Made by a program: the position numbers and the translations under genes. Positions 35,955-47,887 of a DNA stretch of 64,000 nucleotides are shown here, one piece after another. How positions within the stretch are numbered: position 1 is the first letter of the stretch; each line of letters starts with the position of its first letter. Source of the DNA: Plotosus lineatus. Taxonomy: Eukaryota; Chordata; Actinopteri; Siluriformes; Plotosidae. Location of the stretch: assembly GCA_024760905.1 (NCBI GenBank), contig CM045733.1, positions 34,310,001 through 34,374,000 on the forward strand, given 5' to 3'. Below the pieces are notes generated by a model that was not told the origin of the DNA, searched no databases, and saw only the letters and a program-made list of their open reading frames with translations.

Positions 35955-38900
35955 TTCTTTTCCTTTCGGCTTTTCCCTTCAGGGGTCGCAACAGCGAATC
36001 ATCTGCCTCCATCTCATCCTATACTTTGCATTTTCTTCTCTTACACCAACGACCTTCATGTCTTCCTTCACCACATCCATGAATCGTCTCTTTGGTCTCC
36101 CTCTAGGCCTTCTGCCTGGTAGTTCCAGCCTCAGCATCCTATTACCAATATAGTCACTATCCCTCCTCTGTACATGTCCAAACCATCTCAATCTAGCCTC
36201 TCTGACTTTGTCTCCAAAACGTCTTACATGTGCTGTCCCTCTGATGTGCTCATTCCTAATCCTATCCATCCTCGTTACTCCCAAAGAGAACCTCAACATT
36301 TTCATCTCTGCTACCTCCAGCTCTGCCTCCTGTCTTTTCCCCAGGGCCACTGTTTCTAACCCATACAACATCGTTGGCCTCAACACCGTCTTGTACACTT
36401 TTCCTTTCATTCTTGCCGATACCCTCCTATCACACATCACACGGACACTTTTCTCCAACCATTCCAACCTGCCTGCACACGCTTCTTGACCTCTTTTTCC
36501 ACACTTTCCATTGCTCTGGATTGTTGAGCCTAAGTACTTAAAATCCTCCACCTTTCTTATCTCTGCTCCCTGTAATCTCACCGTTCCTCTTGGGTCCTTG
36601 TCATTCATGCACATGTATTCTGTCTTACTGAGGCTAATCTTCATTCCCCTCCTTTCCAGGGCATACCTCCACCTCTCTAGATTTTCCTGCACTTGTTCTC
36701 TGCTCTCACTACAGATCACAATGTCATCTGCAAACATCATAGTCCATGGGGAATCTTGTATAACCTCGTCTGTCAGCCTGTCCATCACCATAGCAAACAA
36801 GAAGGGGCTGAGAGCTGACCCTTGATGCAGTCCCACCTCCACCTTGAACTCTTCTGTCACACCGACAGCACACCTCACCACTGTCTTACATCTCTCATAC
36901 ATGTCCTGCACCACTCTAACATACTTCTCTGCCACTCCAGACTTCCTCATGCAATACCACAGTTCTTCTCTCGGCACCCTGTCATATGCTTTCTCCAGAT
37001 CCACAAAGGCACAATGCAGCTCCCTCTGACCTTCTCTGTACTTCTCCATTAACATCCTCAAGGCAAACACTGCATCTGTGGTGCTCTTTCTTGGCATGAA
37101 ACCAAACTGTTGTTCACAAATGCTGACCTCTGCCCTTAGTCTAGCTTCCACTATTCTTTCCCATAACTTCATCGTATGGCTCATCAACTTTATCCCTCTG
37201 TAGTTGCCACAACTCTGCACGTCTCCCTTGTTCTTAAAAATGGGCACCAGCACACTTCTCCATTCCTCTGGCATCCTCTCACTCTCTAAGACCTTGTTAA
37301 ATGTTCTTGTCAGAAAATCTACTGCTACCTCTCCTAGACACTTCCATACCTCCACCGGTATGTCATCAGGACCAACTGCCTTTCCATTCTTCATCCTCTT
37401 CAATGCCCTCCTCACTTCACCCTTACTAATCTTTGCTACTTCCTGGTCCTCAACAGTCACCTCTTGTACTCTTTTTTCTCTCTCATTTTCCTCATTCATC
37501 AGCTCTTCAAAGTACTCTTTCCATCTTCCCAGCACACTTCTGTCATTAGTCAATACATTTCCCTCTCTGTCCTTTATCAATCTAACTTGCTGCACATCCT
37601 TTCCATCTCTATTTCTCTGCTGTGCCAACCTGTATAAATCATTTTCTCCCTCTTTACTTTCCAAACGAGCATACAAGTCATCAAACGCGCTCTGTTTGGC
37701 CTTTGACACTGCTACCTTTGCCTTACGCTGTGTCTCCCTGTATTCCTGTTTACTCTCTTCGGTTTTCTCAATGTCCCACTTCTTCTTAGTTAATCTCTTC
37801 CTTTGTACACACTCCTGCACTTCCTCATTCCACCACCAAGTCTCCTTATCTACTTTCCTTCCAGATGACACACCAAGTATTCGCCTACCTGTCTTCCTGA
37901 TCACATTAGCTGTAGTTGTCCAGTCATCTGGAAGCACTTCCTGACCACCCAAAGCCTGTTTCAACTCCTCCTTGAAGACAACCCGACACTCTTCCTTTTT
38001 CAACTTCCACCACTTTGTCTTCTGCTCTGCCTTTGCCTTCTTCACCTTCCTCACCATCAGCATCATCCTGCACACCACCATCCTATGCTGTTTGGCAACA
38101 CTCTCACCCGCTACTACTTTGCATTCACTGACTTCCTTTAAATTACATCGCCTGCACAAGATGTAGTCTACCTGTGTGCTCCTACCTCCACTTTTATAAG
38201 TCACCCTATGCTCCTCTCTCTTCTGGAAGAAAGTATTCACCACAGCCATTTCTATCCTTTTTGCAAAATCTACCAACATCTGTCCTTCTGCGTTCCTGTC
38301 CTGGATACCAAACCTGCCCATCACTTCCTCGTCCCCTCTGTTGCCTGCGCCAACATGTCCATTGAAGTCTGCACCAATGACCACCCTTTCATCTCTGGGG
38401 GTACTCTGCATCACTTCATCTAACTCCCTCCAGAATCTCTCCTTCTCTTCTCGCTCACATCCTGTCTGTGGGGCATAAGCACTAACAACATTGACCATCA
38501 CACCTTCAATTTCTAACTTGTGACTCATCACTCTGTCTGACACTCTTTTCACTTCTAGAACATTCCTGACAAACTCCTCCTTCAAGATGACTCCGACTCC
38601 ATTTCTCTTCCCATCCACACCATGATAAAACAGCTTAAACCCTGCTCCTATGCTTCTAGCCTTGTTACCTTTCCACCTGGTCTCCTGAACACACAGTATG
38701 TCCACCTTCCTCCTATGCATCATGTCAGCCAGCTCTCTACCTTTTCCTGCCATAGTTCCAACGTTCAAAGTCCCTACTTTCAGTCCTAGAATCATGCCTT
38801 TCCTTTTCTCTCTCTGGCAACGGACACGCCTCCCGCCTCTCCTTCTTCGACGTCTTCGACCAACAGTAGTCCAATTTCCATCAGCACCCTGTTGGTTGAC

Positions 38901-39100
38901 GGCACTGATGGCGGTCGTTGTTAACCCGGGCCTCGACTGATCCGGTATGTCTTATTCGGTATTTCTTGTGATTCGCATAGTTTATTTGGCATTTGTTTTA
39001 CGCCGGATGCCCTTCCTGATGCAACCCTCTGCATTTATCCGGGCTTGGGACCGGCGTGAGGGAGAGACACTGGTTTTTGTGCCCCCCCCTCACGGCTGCA
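35955..39100 (-). mobile_element. RTE-like LINE copy E, full length, youngest-looking
   Basis: 3146 bp between perfect 18-bp duplications (ttggtctgcattagtaac, 35937-35954 and 39101-39118). The 5' end is tgcagccgtgaggggggg and the 3' end is gccgaaaggaaaagaa. It keeps one long open frame (38795-35979). Intact target duplication and coding frame argue for recent insertion. RTE clade is assigned from the endonuclease-RT order, the very short 3' region and the GAA-rich 3' end; it was not tested by phylogeny. Confidence 0.92.
35979..38795 (-). CDS. RTE-like endonuclease-reverse transcriptase, 938 aa
   Basis: Single-ORF LINE protein that nicks the target and copies element RNA in place. The N-terminal AP-endonuclease domain (residues 1-245) shows TLNVGT (Asn11), VQETRWKG (Glu38), GADFNGHVG (Asp143, Asn145), QVDYIL (Asp210) and AKQHRMVV (His237). 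A charged linker follows. The RT domain (about 480-760) shows [59 protein letters not shown] and FADD (688-691). The C-terminal basic region holds GRRPRGRPKRRF. It ends at CCDP. Two compensating single-base indels scramble about 22 residues after QSNGKCGK (near 757-780), and one Arg codon is missing at EEWRS. The start is the first Met after an upstream stop. Activity is uncertain. Confidence 0.85.
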   Translation of the reverse strand: MILGLKVGTLNVGTMAGKGRELADMMHRRKVDILCVQETRWKGNKARSIGAGFKLFYHGVDGKRNGVGVILKEEFVRNVLEVKRVSDRVMSHKLEIEGVMVNVVSAYAPQTGCEREEKERFWRELDEVMQSTPRDERVVIGADFNGHVGAGNRGDEEVMGRFGIQDRNAEGQMLVDFAKRIEMAVVNTFFQKREEHRVTYKSGGRSTQVDYILCRRCNLKEVSECKVVAGESVAKQHRMVVCRMMLMVRKVKKAKAEQKTKWWKLKKEECRVVFKEELKQALGGQEVLPDDWTTTANVIRKTGRRILGVSSGRKVDKETWWWNEEVQECVQRKRLTKKKWDIEKTEESKQEYRETQRKAKVAVSKAKQSAFDDLYARLESKEGENDLYRLAQQRNRDGKDVQQVRLIKDREGNVLTNDRSVLGRWKEYFEELMNEENEREKRVQEVTVEDQEVAKISKGEVRRALKRMKNGKAVGPDDIPVEVWKCLGEVAVDFLTRTFNKVLESERMPEEWRSVLVPIFKNKGDVQSCGNYRGIKLMSHTMKLWERIVEARLRAEVSICEQQFGFMPRKSTTDAVFALRMLMEKYREGQRELHCAFVDLEKAYDRVPREELWYCMRKSGVAEKYVRVVQDMYERCKTVVRCAVGVTEEFKVEVGLHQGSALSPFLFAMVMDRLTDEVIQDSPWTMMFADDIVICSESREQVQENLERWRYALERRGMKISLSKTEYMCMNDKDPRGTVRLQGAEIRKVEDFKYLGSTIQSNGKCGKRGQEACAGRLEWLEKSVRVMCDRRVSARMKGKVYKTVLRPTMLYGLETVALGKRQEAELEVAEMKMLRFSLGVTRMDRIRNEHIRGTAHVRRFGDKVREARLRWFGHVQRRDSDYIGNRMLRLELPGRRPRGRPKRRFMDVVKEDMKVVGVREENAKYRMRWRQMIRCCDP

Positions 39101-40142
39101 TTGGTCTGCATTAGTAACAACATGTTGAATTTATATACAGTGGGGGCTGGACTCTGGCAAGCCTGTCCTTTGTCACCGGTTCTGATCATATTATTTATGA
39201 CCAGAATTTCTAGGCGCAGCCAAAACGTTGAGGGGAAAAAGGTTGTCCTTTTGGTTTCATCAAGCCATTGACGTTCAGATCTCGTTGGAGTGATTCACAG
39301 CTGAGTGTGAAGTGGCCTAAACGAAAATCAGTGTCTCCAAGTCCAAAGCCATGGTTCTCAATCAGAAAAGGGTGGAATGGACCCCTCGTATTTGAAATGA
39401 GTTCCTGTCCCAAGTGGAATAGTTCAAGTATCTCGGGTCTTGTTTTGCAAGTGAGGGAAGGATGGCGTGGGATGTTGACAGGCAGATTGGTGCGGCCTGT
39501 TCTGTAAAGCAGAGCTTGTACCAATCCATCTCGTTGAAGAGGGAGTTGAACTGGAAGGCAAAGCTCTCAATTTGCCAGTTGATTTACATTCTTTTCCTCA
39601 CCTATGGTCATGAGCTTTGGACAGTGACCAATAGAACAAGATAACAAGTACAAATACCTCCATTCAGGAGGAGCTAGGAGTAAAACTGCTACTCCAATGT
39701 GTTGAGGGGATCCAGTTGAGGTAGCTCAGGCAGTTGATTAGAATGCCTCCAGAGCGCCTCCCTGGTGTGGAGTTTCAGGCATGTCCAACAGGAAGGAGAC
39801 CCTGGGGTTGGCCCAGAACATGCTGAAGGAACTACAACTCTTGGCTGGTCTGGGAAAATATCCCCCCAAAAGAGCTGGAGGAAGTGGCTGGGGACAGGGA
39901 TGATTGGACCTCACTCCTTAGGCTGCTGCCCCCCTGGCCCGACCCGAGAAAAGGCAGAAGAAGATGACGATAATTATGACTTTTTACTCAAGTTTTTGTT
40001 GTTTTTATAATGATTACCAGACAGGAGACCTGATCTATAGATCCAAAGGAAATATCTTCAGGCAGTCAGAGACCTGCAGTGTTCTACATGCTAACATTTA
40101 GTTAAATGACATGCAAAGTAAAGTGAAAGGTTAAACACTATA

Positions 40143-40143
<1 letters not shown>

Positions 40144-40240
<97 letters not shown>
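40144..40240. repeat. (GT)n microsatellite
   Basis: About 48 GT units. Confidence 0.95.
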
Positions 40241-40241
<1 letters not shown>

Positions 40242-40964
40242 GGAGAAGGGATAGGGACACAAGAAAGCTCCAGCTTTAATGGAAATGGGTTGTGCATGAG
40301 TGTTGTATAATAGGAACATTTTTGTGAAGTGCTGTGAACTTAAAATAAAACCAGGAAATAATACAGTACTTCTTAAGTAAAATAAAAATAACAACATCAG
40401 TGCTACAATGCAAAGTTTAGTGCCTTCATCTTTCTTTGGTTGCTCTGCAAATGTTTTTTGTCATATCCAGGATGAATATTTTTCCCAACTCATTCCTAGC
40501 GTTTCCAAAAATGTCAACGGATTCCTCATCACCTTAAAGGAAGCTGGTTAGGAAATTTAAAAAATTCTATTCATTTGACTGATAAACTAAATGAAAAACA
40601 TAATGTTTGTGTGCATTAATGGGTTCACATGAACAATAGTTTTGGACTAAATTAATATTCTTCTGCAAAGACAAAGCAAAAGATGCATGCCGGCATCCTT
40701 TATCATATATGGAAGGGTGTCTCCCTTGAGCGAATGGGTGATATTACATGGGGCACCATGCATGTACCCAGTGTGATTTCTGCAGAACCTAAAGATGTCC
40801 ACGTAGGTAGTTCACTCTTACAAGTGTAAGAGTCTAAGGTGTATGTGGTCAGCACTCAAACTAATTTAAGAGGACCAGTTTCCTTTACTAAAGACCAGTC
40901 CATCTACTGTTATTGTGCGTCTCTCTAATTAAACAATTTAATATATTAGCCTGTGGTTTACATG
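40241..40964. other. Intergenic, nothing recognised
   Basis: No gene or repeat family supported. Confidence 0.4.
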
Positions 40965-41062
40965 GTGGTGTAGTGGTTAGCGTGTTCATGACTTCCATGA
41001 CGATGGAGGCAGATGATTCGTTGTGGCGACCCCTGAAAGGGAACACCCAAAGGAAAAGAAGA
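40965..41062 (+). mobile_element. Minimal SINE: type A head fused to RTE 3' end
   Basis: About 30 bp of type A head (catggtggtgtagtggttag) runs through a short linker into gcagatgattcgttgtggcg acccctgaaa, the 3' terminus of the local RTE family, ending aaaggaaaagaag. No body or B box is present. Confidence 0.65.
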
Positions 41063-41231
41063 TATTTTGCTTTACAGTACAGTACCGCTTAACCGTCAAC
41101 ACAACCACTCTGGATGTTTACTGACTCCTTGTGGACAAAAGAAGATACTGCACAGATTGGAGAAATTAAGTTTTATTTTGCATGAAAAGGTTCATGTGAA
41201 TCGAATAAAAAATTTCCTATATTGATTAATG

Positions 41232-41234
<3 letters not shown>

Positions 41235-41276
<42 letters not shown>
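41235..41276. repeat. (CA)n microsatellite
   Basis: About 20 CA units, downstream of the usp18 stop codon in transcription order. Confidence 0.95.
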
Positions 41277-41277
<1 letters not shown>

Positions 41278-41558
41278 GCACACAAAACATCAAACTTTAT
41301 GCACTACGTAATGTTTTAGATATTATTTCATATAAAATATTTGAAGTGTCATCTAATTATTTTGGAATCATCATGCACTGTAAATCTTTACTTAATATTA
41401 TTGAATTGGAAGTAAATACAAGTTCATCTTAGGGATTCCTGGGCTGCCTCTTAGCTCACAGTCCGGTACAACAGCATATAAGCAGTCTTACTGAAACATC
41501 ACAATAAAAACTATTTTAGAAAGATAATGGCATAATCTTGTTCATGATAAAGAAACTG

Positions 41559-41624
41559 TTAGGCATCTGAAGTATACCTGCTTTCGTTTCCTCCATACGT
41601 CTCTTGGACCCGCTCCCAGCTGAC
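41559..41624 (-). CDS. usp18: usp18 last coding exon (exon 9)
   Basis: Acceptor ctgtctgtag precedes GTCAGCTGGGAGCGGG, giving VSWERVQETYGGNESRYTSDA then TAA. VSW-x-x-V-Q-x-TYG is the typical USP18 C-terminal text. It lies 5.46 kb from exon 8, across an intron filled with transposons. Confidence 0.8.
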   Translation of the reverse strand, partial: VSWERVQETYGGNESRYTSDA

Positions 41625-42371
41625 CTACAGACAGCAGAAACACATCTTTTTCTAGAATCTGGATATATACAGAAAAGAGACCCTGCAACTTGTGAACAAA
41701 TCCAGAAAAGCACTAGGTGACCTGCATGAAGAATTCTTGTGATTTTGGAGAAATTTCTCACAAAAGCCTGAAACAGTTGGAATTGATTGATCTCCAGTGT
41801 GACATGATGTTAAAGGAAAAGTTCAACTCCCACAAAGAGGATGAGTTTTATGCTTCATTAAGTGCAGCTAAATTTCCAAACATCCAAAAGATGGCACAGA
41901 GTGTTGTTTGGCTCTACATATGTGTGTGAACAGACTTTTAGTGTGATGAACACCAACAAAGCACCCCACAGATCCCAATTGAGTGATGAACACCTCAAAT
42001 CTGTAGAGAACCACCAGACTTCGATGCACTGGCAAAAATCAGTGATCAACAACACTGTTCTCACTAAAAGCTATCTTAATACAGTAGACCCTCGATATTC
42101 GCAGGGGTTCGGTTAGGCCCCTCCCGCGAATGAAGATAATCCCTGAGTTCTGTACCCGGAAGTAAAACCCCATGTATTATATTACGTGCGTGAATGAGCA
42201 ACCGGAAGTAAAATATGCTTCTTAAACACATTCGATAGACAGTCTTACTCATTAATACAGTATTAATGTAGTAAAATGTAGTAATGATTAAGAAAAACTT
42301 TTTAATTTTGGACTGTGATATTTAGTAATAAAATATATAAACATTATACAGCATACTTTATAAATACTGTA

Positions 42372-42454
<83 letters not shown>

Positions 42455-44982
42455 TAGTCCTCAAAAAATTAGCATATTGTGATAAAGTTCATTATTTTCT
42501 GTAATGTACTGATAAAAATTAAACTTTCATATATTTTAGATCCATTGCACCCCAACTGAAATATTTCAGGTCTTTTATTGTTTTAATACTGATGATTTTG
42601 GCATACAGCTCATGAAAACCCAAAATTCCTATCTCAAAAAATTAGCATATCATGAAAAGGTAGTCTAAACGAGCTATTAATCTAATCATCTGAATCAACC
42701 AATTAACTCTAAACACCTGCAAAAGATTCCTGAGGTTTTTAAAAACTCCCAGCCTGGTTCATTACTCAAAACCGCAATCATGGGTAAGACTGCCGACCTG
42801 ACTGCTGTCTAGAAGGCCATCATTGACACCCTCAAGCAAGAGGGTAAGACACATAAAGAAATCTCTGAGCGAATTGGCTGTTCCCAGAGTGCTGTATCAA
42901 GGCACCTCAGTGGGACGTCTGTGGGAAGGAAAAAGTGTGGCAGAAAACGCTGCACAACCAGAAGAGGTGACCGGACCCTGAGGAAGATTGTGGAGAAGGG
43001 CCGATTCCAGACCTTGGGGGATCTGTGGAAGCAGTGGACTGGGCTACAGGTGCCACAATCCCCAGGTCAAGCCACTTTTGAACCAGAAACTGTGGCAGAA
43101 GCGCCTGACCTGGGCTACAGAGAAGCAGCACTGGACTGTTGCTCAGTCGTCCAAAGTACTTTTTTGGATGAAAGCAAATTTTGCATGTCATTTGGAAATC
43201 AAGGTGCCAGAGTCTGGAGGAAGACTGGGGAGAAGGAAATGCCAAAATGCCTGAAGTCCAGTGTGAAGTACCCACAGTATCTACAGTGATGGTCTGGGGT
43301 GCCATGTCAGCTGCTGGTGTTGGTCCACTGTGTTTTATCAAGGGCAGGGTCAATGCAGCTAGCTATCAGGAGATTTTGGAGCACTTCATGCTTCCATCTG
43401 CTGAAAAGCTTTATGGAGATGAAGATTTCATTTTTCAGCACGACCTGGCACCTGCTCACAGTGCCAAAACCACTGCTAAATGGTTTACTGACCATGGTAT
43501 TACTGTGCTCAATTGGCCTGCCAACTCTCCTGACCTGAACCCCATAGAGAATCTGTGGGATATTGTGAAGAGAAAGTTGAGAGACACCAGACCCAACACT
43601 GTGGATGAGCTTAAGGCCGCTATCGAAGCATCCTGGGCTTCCATAACACCTCAGCAGTGCCACAGGCTGAGTGTCTCCATGCCATGTCGCATTGAAGCAG
43701 TCATTTCTGCAAAAGGATTCCCGACCAAGTATTGAGTGCATAACTGAACATAATTATTTGAAGGTTGACTTTTTTGTATTAAAAACACTTTTTTTTTATT
43801 GGTCAGATGAAACATGCTAATTTTTTGAGATAGGAATTTTGGGTTTTCATGAGCTGTATGCCAAAATCATCAGTATTAAAACAATAAAAGATCTGAAATA
43901 TTTCAGCTGGTGTGCAATGAATCTTAAATATATGAAAGTTTAATTTTTATCAGTACATTACAGAAAATAATGAACTTCATCACAATATGCTAATTTTTTG
44001 AAAAGGACTAGTGTATATATAATCTTCTTCTTTTCCTTTCGGAGGTTCCCTTCAGGGGTCGCCACAGCAAATGATCTGCCTCCATCTCTCCCTATCATCT
44101 GCATCTTCTACTCTTACTCCAACGACCTTCATGTCCGCCTTCACCACATCCATAAATCTTCTCTTTGGTCTTCCTCTGGGCCTTCAGCCTGGTAGTTCCA
44201 ACCTAAGCATCCTACTACCAATATACTCACTATCCCTCCTCTGTACATGTCCAAACCATCTCAATCTAGCCTCTCTGACTTTGTCTCCAAAACATCTAAC
44301 ATATCCTGTCTCTCTGATGTACTCATTTCAGATTCTATCCATCCTCGTTACTCCCAAAGAGAACCTCAACATTTTCATCTCTGCTCCCTCCAACTCTGAC
44401 TCCTGTCTTTTCCCCAGGGCCACTGTCTCTAAACCATACAACATCGCTGGCCTCAATACCATCTTGTACACTTTTCCCTTCATTCTTACCGATAATCTCC
44501 TATCACACATCACACCGGACACTTTTCTCCATCCATTCCAACCTGCCTGCACACGCTCCTTCACCTCTTTTCCACACTCTCCATTGCTATGGATTGTTGA
44601 GCCTAAGTACTTAAAATCCTCCACCTTCTTTATCTCTGCCCCCTGTAACCTCACTGTTCCTCTTGGGTCCTTGTCGTTCACACACATGTATTCTGTCTTA
44701 CTGATGTCATCTGCAAACATCATACTCCATGGAGATTCTTGTCTAACCTCGTCTGTCAGCCTGTCCATCACCATAGCAAACAAGAAGGGGCTGAGAGCTG
44801 ACCCTTGATGCAGTCCAACCTCCACCTTTAACTCTTCTGTCACACCGACAGCACACCTCACCACTATCTTACATCTCTCATACATGTCCTGCACCACTCT
44901 AACATACTTCTCTGCCACTCCAGACTTCCTCATACAATACCACAGTTCTTCTCTCGGCACCCTGTCATATGCTTTCTCCAGC

Positions 44983-45022
<40 letters not shown>

Positions 45023-47851
45023 AAAATAAAAGGACAGGACAAAGACTTTCTATTGAAACTCCATTTATCACTACAGATCTGTTTCGAGGGGTGGTGAAAC
45101 CATCCTCTCTCTTCAGGTGATTATAGAAGAATCTATAAACACACACACTATGTCTATATTTTCATTTTGTATGTATAATATATTATCCAGTTGCCTCTCA
45201 AATTCCGGCTAAGCGCCGTCTCTTCTGAAGAAATAAACGACAGTTTCCTCTGAAATGGCTGAAGAGGAATAATCATCTGAACTATTAAATTCTTTTTTCA
45301 ATTACTATTCCAGTACAGTGCCTAAGGTAATGTTTAGAATATTGTGTGTCTGCTTTTTCCCACTCTGTCTGAGGGGCGTGCCTGAGTTGCTCGGACTGAA
45401 TGCATTTCATACTTGAATTAAGTAATCTCATTTACTCCCTATAAAAACAAACCTCAATTAAAGCGTGCTTCTTAAGTCCTTCCTCTCTGAATGTGAGGCA
45501 TTTGCTGCAGGTGACACACGGAGCTTGATCTTTTAAGTATTCAAAGTATAAATCCAAGTATGAAATGCATTCAGTCCAACCAGCTCAGCCACGCCCCTCA
45601 ACTGGAGCAGGAGAAAGCAGACACACACAACATTCTAGACATTAACTAGGCACTGTACTGGAATAATAATTGAAAAAGACTTTAATACTACAGATTTACA
45701 ACAGTTCAGATGATTATTCCTCTTCAGGCTCTTCAGAAACTTGTTTCTTCAGGAGAAAGTCTTATCTCTTCAGAAGAGACATCCAACATCATTACCTTTT
45801 TCTATCGCTTAGCCAGAGAAGACACACAGCGTTTGAGTGGCATCATAGAGCTTAACTGGTAATTATAACACACTAAAAAAACCTCTTTGATGGTGGGGAG
45901 GATGTCCTATATAGTCCATTCAATTCAGTCACATCCACTGTGCCCGGAGGATAATAAATTATTTTAGTGTATATTACACAGGAACATCAGCAAAAAAATC
46001 TCTCAAGATCTCTTTACTAGATAAACTGTGAGTTTCCATTGCTTTGATTTCACATAGCTAGCAAGTAAAAGAGATGAAAAATAAAAGTTGACTACACCAT
46101 ACTGACAGCATTGTTGGATGGGAAAACTTTGTATCACCATCTTGGTCGTTGCTGCTTATTTTCAGATATGACTTACAACAGCACAAAAAGTGACAAAATA
46201 CAATGAGGTCTTGACAGCCCATGGACAGACAGCCAGAGCCATCTGCTTCAGAGTGTAGCCTTTTCATTTTATATGATCATGAGGAACATTGCTGCCCAAC
46301 AATCATGCAATAGTTATTCAAATTATTATTATACAGTCTGAGTGATGGATAAGTCAGTCTGCAGATGAATAACAAATATTCACGTTTGGCTTTCCCCCAG
46401 TCAGAAACAAGAAATATTTTGAAGTACGTACAGTAATTATAATGGAGATTTTATTCATTCAAAATACTTGTCGCTCAATTTCTGTAACCGCTTAATCCTA
46501 ATTAGGATCGTGGGGATGCTGGCGCCCAACTCCGGATGAGGGGGCAGAGTACACCCTGGACAGTTCGCCATCACAGGGTAGAAACACGCTGACGACTTTG
46601 CAGCCTACTCTTGTCGAAAATCAGCAATGGTTATTTTACATGACTCTCATCATAGACAGTGAGAGACATGGCCGGCCATTGATAACCCAGTTAGCTGCAC
46701 TGGGGGAACAGTGACAACCCATGGAGAGTGGGGCTGGAACCCCCAACCTTAGGATCAGTGATCCAGTGCCCTATACCACCAGGCCACCACTGCCCTCAAA
46801 TATTTAATGATGGTGGAAAGCCATCAAATCTTGTGATCTCTTAAAGTGTCTCCAATTACAGAACTACAGCTCAGGGGATACTCATTGTTCTTCACACTAT
46901 TCTGTGTAAATTTTAAAATAAAACTTTATCTAACATTTACTTGTATCATTTCATGCATCATCTTGCTGCCACATGATTGGCTGATTGACTATCTAAATGA
47001 ATATAGCAATTCCTAATAAAGTCAGTAAGCGTACCAGCAGTTATAAATGTATTGCTGCCTGGTTAATTCAATTTAAACTTATCTCACCTTAAGCACATGG
47101 CTGTCGTCAGCATAATACCACTGGCCGTCTGGAGAGTAGATGTACGCTGTATAGTGTCCTGTCCCGGCTGTCCCATGATGAACTATGACTGCATACAGTT
47201 TGTACATTCTGGTAGGCTATGGAAAGACCATAATGTTTTTAGCTTTTAATGCAGAGATAAATGTATTTATAACCTGTAACTTGAGATAAATCACTTTGCA
47301 AACTTTACCACTTGGCAATGATTCTCTGGGAACAATTCAGCAGAATTAATAGTTTTAGGGAAACAGACTTTGGTGCTCAGCTTCGTGGTACGTCCATTTC
47401 TGCTTCTGAACCTCTTTAGATTAATGCATAGAATCGATGGCAGTGAAACAAGTTTGTACCCCTATGAAACAAAATAAAAATAAAAACAACAACAACAACA
47501 ATCAGCATCATCCTTATTATTTTATTTTATTATTATTCTTTCACTTATTTTCTCAATCATGTAATCTTACTAGGGTTACGGGAGGACTGGAGCCTATCCC
47601 AGCCACTTTGTGTGAAAGTGGGGTACACATGGAACATCTTGCCAATCTATCACAAAGCCAACACACACAACCAGTTACACTCACACTCACACCTAGGGGC
47701 AATTTGGAACAGCCAATTAGCCTCCTGTGCATGTTTTGGCCTGTGGGAGGAAACTGATGCAAGCATGGGGAGAACATGAAAAGTCCATATACAAATGCCC
47801 TTGCTGAGTTCAAAACCTTCTTGCTGTGAGGCAGGCATGCTATCCACTGTG

Positions 47852-47887
<36 letters not shown>

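Larger units (their letters stand above)
35902..39975 (+). mobile_element. Older LINE (same family as 4602-7710), split by RTE copy E
   Basis: Two blocks, 35902-35954 and 39101-39975, align end to end with about 6680-7680 of the LINE at 4602. The left block ends ttggtctgcattagtaac, and the right block resumes with the same 18 bases. The right block keeps decayed text for the RT C-terminal part (agaatttctaggcgcag, cacctatggtcatgagcttt, gaccctggggttggccc) and ends in a GAAGATGACGAT-type tail. Many indels; no open frame. 5'-truncated. Confidence 0.85.
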
